In this document: piece by piece, positions 28,883-37,582 of the stretch
Numbering within the stretch: position 1 is the stretch's first letter
Layout of the letters: every line of letters begins with the position of its first letter
Source of the DNA: Xanthomonas sp. XNM01
GTDB taxonomy: Bacteria > Pseudomonadota > Gammaproteobacteria > Xanthomonadales > Xanthomonadaceae
Direction of reading: 5' to 3'
Assembly: GCF_014851915.1 (NCBI RefSeq)
Contig: NZ_JACVAP010000006.1
Span: forward strand, 124,001-188,000
DNA: 64,000 bases
The notes under the pieces: generated by a model
Seen by the model: the letters and a program-made list of their open reading frames with translations, nothing else
Databases searched by the model: none
Told to the model about the DNA's origin: nothing
Position numbers and translations under genes: made by a program

Positions 28883-30717
28883 GGGCTGTCGTGCGGCGGC
28901 TCTGCCTGCTGGCGTTGTTGGTCCTGCCCGGCGCCGCCGCCGCCGCGGTCGATCCCGATCCGCCGGCGACGCGCAGCCTGGTCCAGGCCGAAGCCGTACG
29001 GGGCGGCTGGGACCAGCAGCAGCCTCCCGAAGAAGGCTGGGAGCCGGTGCAGCTGATGGATGTGTGGACCGCGCGCTGGCCCGAGCATGACGGCGTGGTC
29101 TGGTACCGGCTGCGCTGGCAGCAGCAGGACGCGACGCAGCCGGTCGGGTTGCTGGTGGACTACCTGTGCATGGCCGGCGCGATCCAGCTCAACGGCAGCC
29201 TGATCGCGCGCGATCCGCAGCTGGTCGAGCCGCTGTCGCGCGGCTGGGTCCGCCCGCAGTACTTCCTGCTGTCGCCACCGCTGCTGCGGCAGGGCGAGAA
29301 CACGCTGCTGCTGCGGGTGTCGGGCCTGTCGGCATACCAGCCGGGGCTGGGCGCGGTGGTGGTCGGCGAGCCCGCGCAGGTGCAGGCGCAGTTCCGGCGC
29401 GAACACCTGCGCCGCTACGACATCAAGCTGGTCAACCTGGCGATGGCCGGCGTGCTCGGCGCGATCTTCCTGATGGTCTGGCTGCTGCGGCGCAACGACA
29501 GCGTCTACGGCTGGTTCGCGCTGACCGAACTCAGCGGCTCGCTGTACAACGCCAACTTCATCGTTTCCAGCCCGTGGCCGTTTCCGACCACCGATGGCTG
29601 GCAGGCCTTCATCGCCGCGATGTACGTCTGCGCGGCATGCAGCTACACGATGTTCCTGCTGCGTTACTGCGAGCGCCGCTTTCCCTGGATCGAGCGCGCG
29701 ATGGGCGCGGTCTGCGTGGCGGCGGTGCTGTGCGCGCTGCTGCTGCCGGGCTGGATGGGGCCTGCCCGCACGCCGTGGATCGTGTTGGGCGCGGCGTTCT
29801 TTTACGTGGCGATCGGCTTCTTCCTGGTCCATGCCTGGCGCCGCCGGCGCGTGGACACCACGGTGCTGGCGCTGTGCGTGCTGGCGCCGATCGTGGTGTC
29901 GTTCCACGACATGGCCGTGTTCATGGGCTGGCTGCGCAGCGGCACCTATCTGCTCGGGCTGACCTCGCTGTTCACCCTGGCCGGCATCGGCTTCCTGCTG
30001 GCCTACCGGTTCGTCAGCGCGATGCGGCGGGTCGAGGGGTTCAACGCGGAGCTGGAGCAGAAGGTCCGGCAGGCGACCGCCGAGCTGGCCGATTCGCTCA
30101 ACCGGCAGCATGCGCTGGAACTGGCGCATGGCCGTGCCGGCGAGCGGCTGCAGCTGGTGCGCGACCTGCACGACGGCTTCGGCGGCACCCTGGTCGGCGC
30201 GATCGCGCGGCTGGAGCAGGCGCCGCAGGATCCGCCGCGCGGGGTCGTGGTGGCGCTGCTGTGCGAGATCCGCGACGACCTGCGGCTGGTGATCGACAGC
30301 ACCGCGCGTGAGCATGCTGACCTGGAGGAACTGATCGCACCGCTGCGCCACCGCAGTACGCGGCTGATGGAAGCGGCGGGGATCGAGGTCAACTGGTCGC
30401 TGCGGGACCTGGCCGGGGTCGAGCTTGGCAGTGGCCGCAGCCTGGACCTGCTGCGGCTGCTGCAGGAGTCGCTGACCAACGTGTTCCGCCACAGCCGCGC
30501 ACGCCAGGTCGAGGTCACGGTGGCGCGCGAGCACGGCAGCCTCCGGGTCGAGGTCAGCGACGACGGCGTCGGCGCTGCGTCCGCTGGCGCTCCGGGCGAG
30601 GGCGGGGCCGGCATCGCCAGCATGCGCCAGCGTGCGCTGCGCCTGGGCGGGCCGCTGCAGCTGGAGTCCCATGGCGGTGGCACCCGCCTGAGGCTGGAGT
30701 TTCCGCTGGCGGCGTGA
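28879..30717 (+). CDS. membrane sensor histidine kinase (7TMR-DISM-like, HisKA_3)
   Basis: The 612-aa protein starts at the ATG overlapping the regulator's stop, showing translational coupling. It has a signal-like N-terminus and a jelly-roll-like periplasmic domain (about 40-165, with WYRLRW and GENTLLLRVSG). About seven membrane helices follow between residues 185 and 385, then a short coiled coil. A HisKA_3 dimerisation helix with the phospho-acceptor histidine in LVRDLHDGFGG lies near residue 430. A HATPase_c domain completes it (N box LLQESLTNVFRHSRA near 527, D box VSDDGVG near 560). The kinase appears intact although its cognate regulator is interrupted. The ligand is unknown; related 7TMR-DISM receptors are thought to sense extracellular carbohydrates or small molecules. 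It converges with priA. Confidence 0.85.
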   Translation: MRAVVRRLCLLALLVLPGAAAAAVDPDPPATRSLVQAEAVRGGWDQQQPPEEGWEPVQLMDVWTARWPEHDGVVWYRLRWQQQDATQPVGLLVDYLCMAGAIQLNGSLIARDPQLVEPLSRGWVRPQYFLLSPPLLRQGENTLLLRVSGLSAYQPGLGAVVVGEPAQVQAQFRREHLRRYDIKLVNLAMAGVLGAIFLMVWLLRRNDSVYGWFALTELSGSLYNANFIVSSPWPFPTTDGWQAFIAAMYVCAACSYTMFLLRYCERRFPWIERAMGAVCVAAVLCALLLPGWMGPARTPWIVLGAAFFYVAIGFFLVHAWRRRRVDTTVLALCVLAPIVVSFHDMAVFMGWLRSGTYLLGLTSLFTLAGIGFLLAYRFVSAMRRVEGFNAELEQKVRQATAELADSLNRQHALELAHGRAGERLQLVRDLHDGFGGTLVGAIARLEQAPQDPPRGVVVALLCEIRDDLRLVIDSTAREHADLEELIAPLRHRSTRLMEAAGIEVNWSLRDLAGVELGSGRSLDLLRLLQESLTNVFRHSRARQVEVTVAREHGSLRVEVSDDGVGAASAGAPGEGGAGIASMRQRALRLGGPLQLESHGGGTRLRLEFPLAA

Positions 30718-30804
30718 GCGCTGGCGATCACGGCGGCCGATGCCGCTGCATCGCTGTGGAGTGTCGACGGCGGTCCGATACCCGCAGCCGGTGAGCGCAT
30801 GACG

Positions 30805-33015
30805 TCAGTACAGATCCACCGGATCCACATCCAGCGACCAGCGCGCGCGCCGCGCCTCGGGCAATGCATGGATGCCGGGCAGGGCGGCGTCGAGCAGCGC
30901 GTGCAGGGCCGGGCGCGTCGGCGAGGACAGCAGCAGCTGCATCCGGTGCAGGCCGGCGCGGCGCGGCATCGGCGCCTGGATCGGGCCGAGCAGGCTGATC
31001 TGGGCCGGATTGCCGCGCGGCAGCGCCGCCTGCAGCGTGGCCTTGGCCGCACGCAGCAGGGCGGTGGCGGCATCGACGTGCTGGGCCTCGGCGCGCAGCA
31101 TCGCCAGATGGGCCGACGGCGGGAAGCCGGCGGCGGCGCGCAGCGCGAGCTCGTCGTCGGCGACGCGGTCGTAGCCGCCGCCGATCAGCGCGTGCAGCAG
31201 CGGATGGTCGGGATGGTGGGTCTGCCACCAGACCTCGCCACGGCGCTGCGCGCGTCCGGCACGCCCGGCGACCTGGATCAGCAACTGGGCCAGCTTCTCG
31301 CCGGCACGGAAGTCGGAGGAGAACAGACCCTCGTCGACGCCGACCACGACCACCCGGGTCAGGTGCGGCAGGTCGTGGCCCTTGGCCAGGATCTGGGTGC
31401 CGACCAGGATGCCCGGGCGCTCGCCCAGTTCGCCGAGCAGCTTCGCCAGGCCGTCGCGGCGCGCAGTGGTGCCGCGGTCGATGCGCAGCACCGGCACGTC
31501 GGGAAAGCGTTCGGCCAGCAGTTCCTCCAGCCGTTCGGTGCCGATGCCCTGCGGCTGCAGCGCCAGGCTGGCGCAGTCCGGGCAGGCCTGCGGCCGGCTC
31601 TGGCGATGGCCGCAGTGGTGGCAGACCAGCTTGCCGCCACCGGCATGCACGGTCATCGGGCTGCCATGCAGCTCGGTGCTGCAGCGCGGGCAGCGCGCGC
31701 TCCAGCCACAGTCGTGGCACAGCAGCACCGGCGCATAGCCGCGGCGGTTCTTGAACACCAGAATTTGGCCGCCGTCGGCGAGCGCGGCCTCGATCATGCC
31801 CAGCGTGTCCGGGGCGAGGCCGGCCTGCAGCGGGCGCTTGCGCACGTCGATGATCCGCACCGTCGGCGGCTGCGCGCCGCCGGCGCGCTGGCGCAGGCGC
31901 AGATGCGCGTAGCGGCCCGCACGGGCGTTGTGCAGCGTTTCCAGCGACGGCGTGGCGCTGCCCAGCAGCACCGGCACGCCCAGCGCCTTGCCGCGCACCA
32001 GGGCGAAATCGCGCGCGTGGTAGCGGATGCCGTCCTGCTGCTTGTAGCTGCCGTCGTGCTCCTCGTCGATCACGATCAGGCCGCCGTCGGGCAACGGGGT
32101 GAACACCGCCGAGCGGGTGCCGACGATCACCCGCGCCTCGCCGCGCCAGGCCGCGGCCCACACGCGGGCACGCTCGCCGTCGGCCAGGCCGGAGTGCAGC
32201 GCATGCACCGGCACGCCCAGGCGCGCGCGGAAGCGGGCCAGGGTCTGCGGGGTCAGGCCGATCTCCGGGACCAGCACCAGCGCCTGGCGGCCGCGGGCCA
32301 GGCAGTCGGCGATCGCTTGCAGGTAGACCTCGGTCTTGCCGCTGCCGGTCACGCCTTCCAGCAGCACCGGGGCGAAGCCGGGCAGGGCGCGCAGCGCGTC
32401 GAGCGCCTGCCGCTGTTCGTCGTTCAGGACCGGGCCGGGCTGCGGCGCCGGCGCGGTGTCGGCGGCGGCCACCGCGATCCGCTCGACGAAGCCGCGTTCG
32501 GCCAGGCTGCGGGCGGCGCTGCGCCAACCCTCCAGCACGCTGCCCAGCACGTCCTCCAGCCGCGGGCCGCCGGCCAGCAGTTCGGCCAGATGACGCGGGC
32601 GGCTGCCGCGGCGCAGGCCGTCCAGGCCGGTGCGGCCGGCCTCGGTCAGCTGCCAGGCCCAGGCGTGGGTGTCGGCCAGCGGATCGCCATTGCGCAGCGC
32701 CACCGGCAGCGCGGTGGTCAGCACCTCGCCCAGCGGCGCGTGGGTGTAGCGGCCCAGCCAGCGCAGCGAGTCGAGCAGTTCGCCGGCCAGCAGCGGGACC
32801 GGGTCGAGCACGGCGATGGCCTGGCGCAGCTCGGCATAGGTGTCAGCCGGCCCGCAGGCGGCGACCAGGCCGACCAGTTCGCGGTTGCCGAACGGCACCC
32901 GCACCCGGCAGCCGACCAGCGCGTCCGATGCCGCCGTCCCGTCGGGCGGCAGGTAGTCGAACAGGCGGGGGAGCGGCACCGGCAGGGCGATGCGCAGGCA
33001 GGGAGGAGCAGGCAT
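30805..33015 (-). CDS. priA: primosomal replication protein N' (PriA helicase)
   Basis: PriA restarts stalled replication forks by binding fork structures and loading DnaB. The 736-aa product has the N-terminal 3' DNA-binding domain (LPRLFDYLPPDG). It has Walker A LLEGVTGSGKTE, DEEH box VIDEEHDGSYKQQ and motif SATPSLET. A zinc-binding insertion has paired cysteines (CHDCGWSARCPRC and CHHCG with CPDC). Helicase motifs VGTQILAKGHD and QVAGRAGRA follow. Length and motif order are normal. ATG 33015 is followed directly by conserved sequence. The upstream DNA holds DnaA-box-like sequences (see separate entries), which may have regulatory or replication meaning. It stands alone on the minus strand. 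Confidence 0.96.
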   Translation of the reverse strand: MPAPPCLRIALPVPLPRLFDYLPPDGTAASDALVGCRVRVPFGNRELVGLVAACGPADTYAELRQAIAVLDPVPLLAGELLDSLRWLGRYTHAPLGEVLTTALPVALRNGDPLADTHAWAWQLTEAGRTGLDGLRRGSRPRHLAELLAGGPRLEDVLGSVLEGWRSAARSLAERGFVERIAVAAADTAPAPQPGPVLNDEQRQALDALRALPGFAPVLLEGVTGSGKTEVYLQAIADCLARGRQALVLVPEIGLTPQTLARFRARLGVPVHALHSGLADGERARVWAAAWRGEARVIVGTRSAVFTPLPDGGLIVIDEEHDGSYKQQDGIRYHARDFALVRGKALGVPVLLGSATPSLETLHNARAGRYAHLRLRQRAGGAQPPTVRIIDVRKRPLQAGLAPDTLGMIEAALADGGQILVFKNRRGYAPVLLCHDCGWSARCPRCSTELHGSPMTVHAGGGKLVCHHCGHRQSRPQACPDCASLALQPQGIGTERLEELLAERFPDVPVLRIDRGTTARRDGLAKLLGELGERPGILVGTQILAKGHDLPHLTRVVVVGVDEGLFSSDFRAGEKLAQLLIQVAGRAGRAQRRGEVWWQTHHPDHPLLHALIGGGYDRVADDELALRAAAGFPPSAHLAMLRAEAQHVDAATALLRAAKATLQAALPRGNPAQISLLGPIQAPMPRRAGLHRMQLLLSSPTRPALHALLDAALPGIHALPEARRARWSLDVDPVDLY

Positions 33016-33214
33016 CGCGCCAGTTTACCCGGGCCATTCAGGACGCCGCTTCGGCCCGGCGGGCCGGCGACCGCTGCACGCTTCTGGTGCGGGCACTACC
33101 CGGCTGCGGCTTGGCGGCAGCGACGCGACATGCCGCTCACCGGGTTGCATGCCATTGCTGTGCGCCGGCTCACGGTTACGGCGCTAAACGGCCGTTGCGG
33201 AAGGACTTTTCGAT

Positions 33215-33237
33215 TTATCCACACAAGCTGTGGATAA
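33215..33237. other. inverted pair of perfect DnaA boxes
   Basis: TTATCCACA (33215-33223) and TGTGGATAA (33229-33237) are both exact matches to the DnaA-box 9-mer, facing each other across five bases. Weaker matches with two mismatches lie at 33241 (TGTGCATCA) and 33418 (TGTGCACAA). The pair sits in a gene-free stretch of about 520 bp between priA and the gene at 33539. DnaA binding is inferred from the motif. The palindrome could alternatively be an operator for another regulator. Confidence 0.6.
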
Positions 33238-33302
33238 GCCTGTGCATCAGGCCGATGGTTCACGCCGCAAGCACGCTGCCACAAGCCACCCGCTCAGGTT
33301 GG

Positions 33303-33340
33303 TCAAAAAAGCGCCATCAAAAAATATCATTCAAAATCAA
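33303..33340 (+). repeat. AT-rich 14-bp iterations (unwinding-element-like)
   Basis: TCAAAA recurs at 33303, 33317 and 33331, an exact 14-bp period, in a 38-bp segment with only 10 G/C bases, in a genome of about 70% GC. It lies about 65 bp from the DnaA-box pair. Tandem AT-rich 13-mers next to DnaA boxes form the unwinding element of many bacterial origins; the analogy is inference. Confidence 0.5.
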
Positions 33341-33538
33341 GTGGATATCCGTGAAACCCTGCTGAACGCAACCGGGTGGGGTGTGCAGTCGCCGCCGGAT
33401 ATGGCAGGGATTGCCGCTGTGCACAACCCTCGTCCCGGCCTGGGCGTACCGAACCTGACCGGAGCTGGAAGTCAAGCGCTGTCGGATCGGGCAGCGGTGG
33501 CGGCGGCGGCTATGATGGCGCCCGATGAGCAGTAGTCC

Positions 33539-34924
33539 ATGCAGACGCGTACGTTGAACCAGGCTGCCGAGATCCCCGCCGCGCTGGTGGCCTTCCTGAA
33601 AGGAGCCGAGCGCCGCGCCTTCCTGTTCCTGTGGCTGCAGGGCGGTGACGGGGCACGCGCGGAGCGCGCGCTGGCGGCGGCGATCCGGGCCTTCCGCACC
33701 CAGGCCGAGCGCCTGCCGATGGCCGAGTGGCCCGCGGCGTTCTGGCGCCTGCTGGTGGCCCTGCCGGAGACCACGGCCGGGCGCTGGCCCGAGGGCCTGG
33801 CGGCGCTGGCCGGGATGGCCCCGGCGCCCCGGCGCGCCCTGCTGCTGCGTCTTGCCGGCGGCCTGCACGAGGACGAGGCCGCCACGATCCTGTCGGTCGA
33901 GGTGCCGGCCTATGAGCAGACGCTGGCGACGGCCTGCCCGCGGGATGCCGGCGGCAGGCCGGATGCGGTCGCCTGGCGGCGTCTGGCCGAGGGCGTGCAC
34001 CAGGCCGGCCGTGATCTGCCGCCGGCGCGCCTGGCCCGGCTGGCGGCGCTGCGCGAGCAGGCGCTGGCTGCGGCGCCGGCAGGATCGCCGCCGGACTCTC
34101 TCGCCCCGACCGCAACCAAGACTCCCACCCGGGAGACGGACGCGCGGTCTGCCCGCCGGCCGCGCCGTCGCTGGCCCTGGATCCTGCTGGTCGTGCTGCT
34201 CTGCGCCGTTGCGCTGGTCGCGACCCGGGACCGGTCCTGGCCGGTCGGCCTGGCGACCCAGGACGAGGTGGCCGATCCAGACGACGTGCGCGTGCGCGAT
34301 CGCGGGCCGATCCTGGTCGAGCCATTGCCGGCCTACTCGGGCCCGGCACCGGAACCGATGCTGCCGGCCGCGATGCCCGAACCGCCGGCGGACCCGGTCA
34401 TCGCACGGATGGATCTGCTGTCCTGGTATGCGGCGGGCGCGCCGGCCTCGCGGCTGGAGCGCGAAGAGACGCCGGTGGAAGCGGCCGCCGACACACCGAT
34501 CCCGCCGGCGCCTGCGCTGGACGTGGGAGGCGCCGGGCTGGACGCGGCATGGGCGGCGCTCGATGCGGTCGAACAGGCGCGGCTGCGCGAGAGCGCCGTC
34601 GCGTTCGATGCGCTCGATGGCGACAGCCAGCTCGCGCTGCAGTCCCGTTTCGTCGCGCTCGACCGGATGGAGCGCGCCGGCTGGCGCCTGGGGCCCGCGC
34701 TCGGGGCCGACTACCCGGCGCTGCAGCCGTTGCTCGGTTACGTCCCGGAGCAAGAGCGCGATGCGGTGCTGCTGGCGGTACGCCAGCTCGGCCCCGAACA
34801 ACGCGCGCAGCTGGCGGTGCTGTCGCAGCGCACCCCCGGCCACGCCCGCGATGCGCTGCGCCGCGAGCTGCTGGCCCAGGCGCCACCGCAACGTGCGGCG
34901 TGGCTGGCGCAGCGGCTGCGCTGA
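33539..34924 (+). CDS. sigma-factor-like protein fused to a membrane segment and DUF3106-like tail
   Basis: The 461-aa protein has three parts. Residues 1-170 resemble an ECF sigma factor: a region-2-like helix set (AAEIPAALVAFLKGAERRAFLFLWLQ) and a region-4-like segment (APRRALLLRLAGGLHEDEAATIL, then EVPAYEQTL). The usual basic promoter-contact residues are not obvious. After a charged linker comes one transmembrane helix (about 214-230, WPWILLVVLLCAVALVA). The periplasmic remainder is proline-rich and ends in a helical domain of about 110 residues (LDGDSQLALQSRF, LAQAPPQRAAWLAQRL) resembling DUF3106. The membrane tether suggests a signalling or decoy role rather than an ordinary sigma factor. 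A TATGAT hexamer at 33511-33516 is a possible -10. Domain calls are from motif pattern only. Confidence 0.6.
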   Translation: MQTRTLNQAAEIPAALVAFLKGAERRAFLFLWLQGGDGARAERALAAAIRAFRTQAERLPMAEWPAAFWRLLVALPETTAGRWPEGLAALAGMAPAPRRALLLRLAGGLHEDEAATILSVEVPAYEQTLATACPRDAGGRPDAVAWRRLAEGVHQAGRDLPPARLARLAALREQALAAAPAGSPPDSLAPTATKTPTRETDARSARRPRRRWPWILLVVLLCAVALVATRDRSWPVGLATQDEVADPDDVRVRDRGPILVEPLPAYSGPAPEPMLPAAMPEPPADPVIARMDLLSWYAAGAPASRLEREETPVEAAADTPIPPAPALDVGGAGLDAAWAALDAVEQARLRESAVAFDALDGDSQLALQSRFVALDRMERAGWRLGPALGADYPALQPLLGYVPEQERDAVLLAVRQLGPEQRAQLAVLSQRTPGHARDALRRELLAQAPPQRAAWLAQRLR

Positions 34925-34932
34925 GCCACCGC

Positions 34933-36036
34933 TCAGAGCCGGACCAGGCTCACCACCGCCAGGCCCATCGCGCACAGCATCAGCGCACCGGCATACAGGC
35001 CGCCGATGCCGAAGAACTTCAGCGTGGTCAGTGGCCAGCCCTGGCGGTAGACCCGCTTCTGCATCAGCAGCAGGTACACCGGCATCCACAGCCACAGCGC
35101 CAGTGCGACCCAGTCCAGCGCGGCGGCCAGCGGTGCGGCATGCGGCATGATCCAGCGGCCGGCCGCGACCAGCGCGAACTGCCCCAGCAGCGCCAGGCAG
35201 AGGAAGGCATGGCTGTACAGCGCCACCACCAGGTGCTCCAGGTAGAAGCGCCCGGTGGTCACGTAGAACAGCGTGAGCAGCAGCGCGAACAGCGGCACCA
35301 GCACGAACAGCGCGGTCGGCACGCTGCCCAGGAACGCGTACTTGAACAGCTCCGGATCCTTCTGCAGCCGCGGCGCGTTCTCCTGGATCCGCCGCAGCTG
35401 CCGCGCCATCCAGCCCGCGTCGTCATCGGCGACCGAGACGACCAGCGGCGCGTCCGGATCCATGCCGGCCGGCGCCTCGGCCACGCCGCCGAGGGCGACC
35501 ATGCGCCGGTCCGCCGCGACATGGACGGCCGCGATGCCGCGTTCGAAGACCGGGCGCATCCGCACCATGCCCGGCCCGGCCTGGTCGCGCGCCTGCTCGA
35601 GCCCGGCCAGTGCGTCGTCGCGGATCCGCCGCACTTCCTCGATCGAGGTCGCCCGCGCCAGGGCCTGCTGGGTGCTGGTCGTGGTGGCGTCGCCGGACGC
35701 GTCGCCGCGCACCACGTCGCCGATGTTCACCGCGCCCTTGCCGACGAAGAAGGTCAGCACGCACAGGATCACGAACAGCCGCATCGGCGCGACGTAGGGC
35801 GCGCGCCGGCCGTGCAGGTAATCGTCCGCGAGGCCACCGGGCACCAACAGCCGGCGCAGGGTCCGGAAGATGCGCCCGTCCAGGTGCCAGAACGACTCGA
35901 ACACCTCCTCGACCGCGTGCGCGAAGCTGCGGACCGGGCTGTGCGCGGTCTGCCCGCACTGGTGGCAGTACGCTCCCTGCAGCGGCGTGGCGCAGTTGGC
36001 GCACGCCACCGGATGGCTGTCGCTGGTGGCTGTCAT
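34933..36036 (-). CDS. DUF3667 membrane protein with N-terminal zinc ribbon
   Basis: The 367-aa protein begins with a zinc-ribbon-like motif, CANCATPLQGAYCHQCGQ, typical of DUF3667, followed by an amphipathic region (FAHAVEEVFESFWHLDGRIF) and about five to six membrane helices. The first is near residue 88 (FVILCVLTFFVGKGAV); four lie in the last 140 residues. The middle, about 105-235, is a soluble domain. No enzymatic motif is seen and the family's function is unknown. The stop lies 8 bp from the convergent stop at 34924. Upstream is a short divergent gap with the MATE gene, where TAAGAT near 36058 might serve as a -10 element. Confidence 0.8.
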   Translation of the reverse strand: MTATSDSHPVACANCATPLQGAYCHQCGQTAHSPVRSFAHAVEEVFESFWHLDGRIFRTLRRLLVPGGLADDYLHGRRAPYVAPMRLFVILCVLTFFVGKGAVNIGDVVRGDASGDATTTSTQQALARATSIEEVRRIRDDALAGLEQARDQAGPGMVRMRPVFERGIAAVHVAADRRMVALGGVAEAPAGMDPDAPLVVSVADDDAGWMARQLRRIQENAPRLQKDPELFKYAFLGSVPTALFVLVPLFALLLTLFYVTTGRFYLEHLVVALYSHAFLCLALLGQFALVAAGRWIMPHAAPLAAALDWVALALWLWMPVYLLLMQKRVYRQGWPLTTLKFFGIGGLYAGALMLCAMGLAVVSLVRL

Positions 36037-36129
36037 GGTGCGGTCCCCGGTCAGCGGCTAAGATAGCGGCCCGCCGAGGCCCGGTGCCAGTGCTCTCCGC
36101 ACGGCCGCAGCCCGCATCGTGTGTCCCTC

Positions 36130-37512
36130 ATGTCCACCACATCCCGGCCGGCGCCACGCCTCGGCCACGAGCTGCGCGCCACCGCTTCGCTCGCTCTTCC
36201 GCTGGTACTGGGCCATGTCTCCACCGGCCTGATCAGCTTCGTCGACAACGTCATCGCCGGCCACCACGGCACCCGCACGCTGGCCTCGGTCACGGTGGGC
36301 ACGGCGCTGCTGTGGCTGCCGATGATGGTGCCGATCGGCACCCTGATCGCGCTGACCGCGTCGATCTCGCAGCTCGACGGCGCCGGCCGCCGCGACCAGA
36401 TCGGGCCGCTGTTCCGGCAGGCGCTGTGGCTCGGCGTCGGCCTGGGCCTGCTGATGTTCGCTTTCCTCAGCGCGGCGCCGTACGGGCTGGCCGCGTTCGG
36501 CATCGCCGCCGACATCATTCCCGGCGCGACCGCCTTCCTGCATGGCGTGCGCTGGGGCGTGCCGGCGCTGATCCTGTACTTCTGCATGCGCTACCTCAGC
36601 GAAGGCCTGCACTGGACGCTGCCGACCATGCTGCTGGGCTTCGGCGGGCTGGCGGTGCTGGCGCCGCTGGGCTACGCCTTGACCTTCGGTATCGGCCCGA
36701 TCCCCGAACTGGGCGCCGGTGGTCTGGGCATCGCCTCGGCCGTGGTGATGTGGCTGCAGGCGCTGTCGTTCGCGTTGTACCTGGCCAATTCGCGCCGGTT
36801 CGCGCCGCTGGCGCTGTTCTCGCATCTGGAAGCGCCGCGCTGGAGCGCACTGCGCGGCCTGCTGGCGACCGGCCTGCCGATCGGCGTGACCGTGCTGATG
36901 GAAGGCGGGCTGTTCATCGCCACCGCGCTGCTGATCGCACGCCTGGGCGAGGTCCCGGCCGCCGCGCATCAGATCGCGATCAACGTCTCGGCGCTGTGCT
37001 TCATGGTGCCGATGGGCCTGGCCGAAGCCACCACGGTGCGCGTCGGCCACGCGCTGGGCACCGGCTCGTCCGACGGCGTGCGCCGTGCCGCCCGCGCCGG
37101 CTACGTGATCGTGCTGATCACCCAGAGCGTTTCCGCCGCGGTGCTGCTGCTGGGCCACGACGCGATCGTCGCGGTCTACACCAGCGACGTGGCGGTGGCG
37201 GCGCTGGCCTCCAGCCTGCTGCTGTACGCGGCGGCGTTCCAGTTCCCGGACGGCATCCAGGTGATGTCGGCCGGCTCGCTGCGCGGCCTGCGCGACACGC
37301 GGGTGCCGATGTTCCTGGCGATGCTGTCCTACTGGGGCCTGGGCATGCCGCTGGGCGCCGGGCTCGGGCTGTGGCTGGGCTACGGCCCGCAGGGCATGTG
37401 GACCGGCCTGATCATCGGCCTGACCGCCGCGGCCGTGCTGATGGGCCTGCGCCTGTCCTACAGCCTGAAGCATCTGCCGGCCCCGGCGGGCACAGTGACT
37501 TCAGGCGCATGA
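36130..37512 (+). CDS. MATE-family multidrug efflux transporter (NorM-like)
   Basis: The product (about 460 aa) is an inner-membrane antiporter of the MATE family, which exports cationic drugs or metabolites using Na+ or H+. About 12 membrane helices are seen. Characteristic sequences include LPLVLGHVSTGLISFVDNVIAGHHG in the first helices and the internal two-fold repeat restarting at GLPIGVTVLMEGGLFIATALL. MGLAEATTVRVGHALG is the conserved segment of the C-terminal bundle. ATG 36130 is preferred over the in-frame GTG at 36121. Neither has a strong Shine-Dalgarno. The substrate cannot be read from sequence. sppA follows 70 bp downstream on the same strand. Confidence 0.9.
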   Translation: MSTTSRPAPRLGHELRATASLALPLVLGHVSTGLISFVDNVIAGHHGTRTLASVTVGTALLWLPMMVPIGTLIALTASISQLDGAGRRDQIGPLFRQALWLGVGLGLLMFAFLSAAPYGLAAFGIAADIIPGATAFLHGVRWGVPALILYFCMRYLSEGLHWTLPTMLLGFGGLAVLAPLGYALTFGIGPIPELGAGGLGIASAVVMWLQALSFALYLANSRRFAPLALFSHLEAPRWSALRGLLATGLPIGVTVLMEGGLFIATALLIARLGEVPAAAHQIAINVSALCFMVPMGLAEATTVRVGHALGTGSSDGVRRAARAGYVIVLITQSVSAAVLLLGHDAIVAVYTSDVAVAALASSLLLYAAAFQFPDGIQVMSAGSLRGLRDTRVPMFLAMLSYWGLGMPLGAGLGLWLGYGPQGMWTGLIIGLTAAAVLMGLRLSYSLKHLPAPAGTVTSGA

Positions 37513-37582
37513 AACCCCTGGTCCCAGCCGCTATGCTGGCCCTGAATACGAACATCCAGACGTCCGTCTGCCGGAGCAATCG

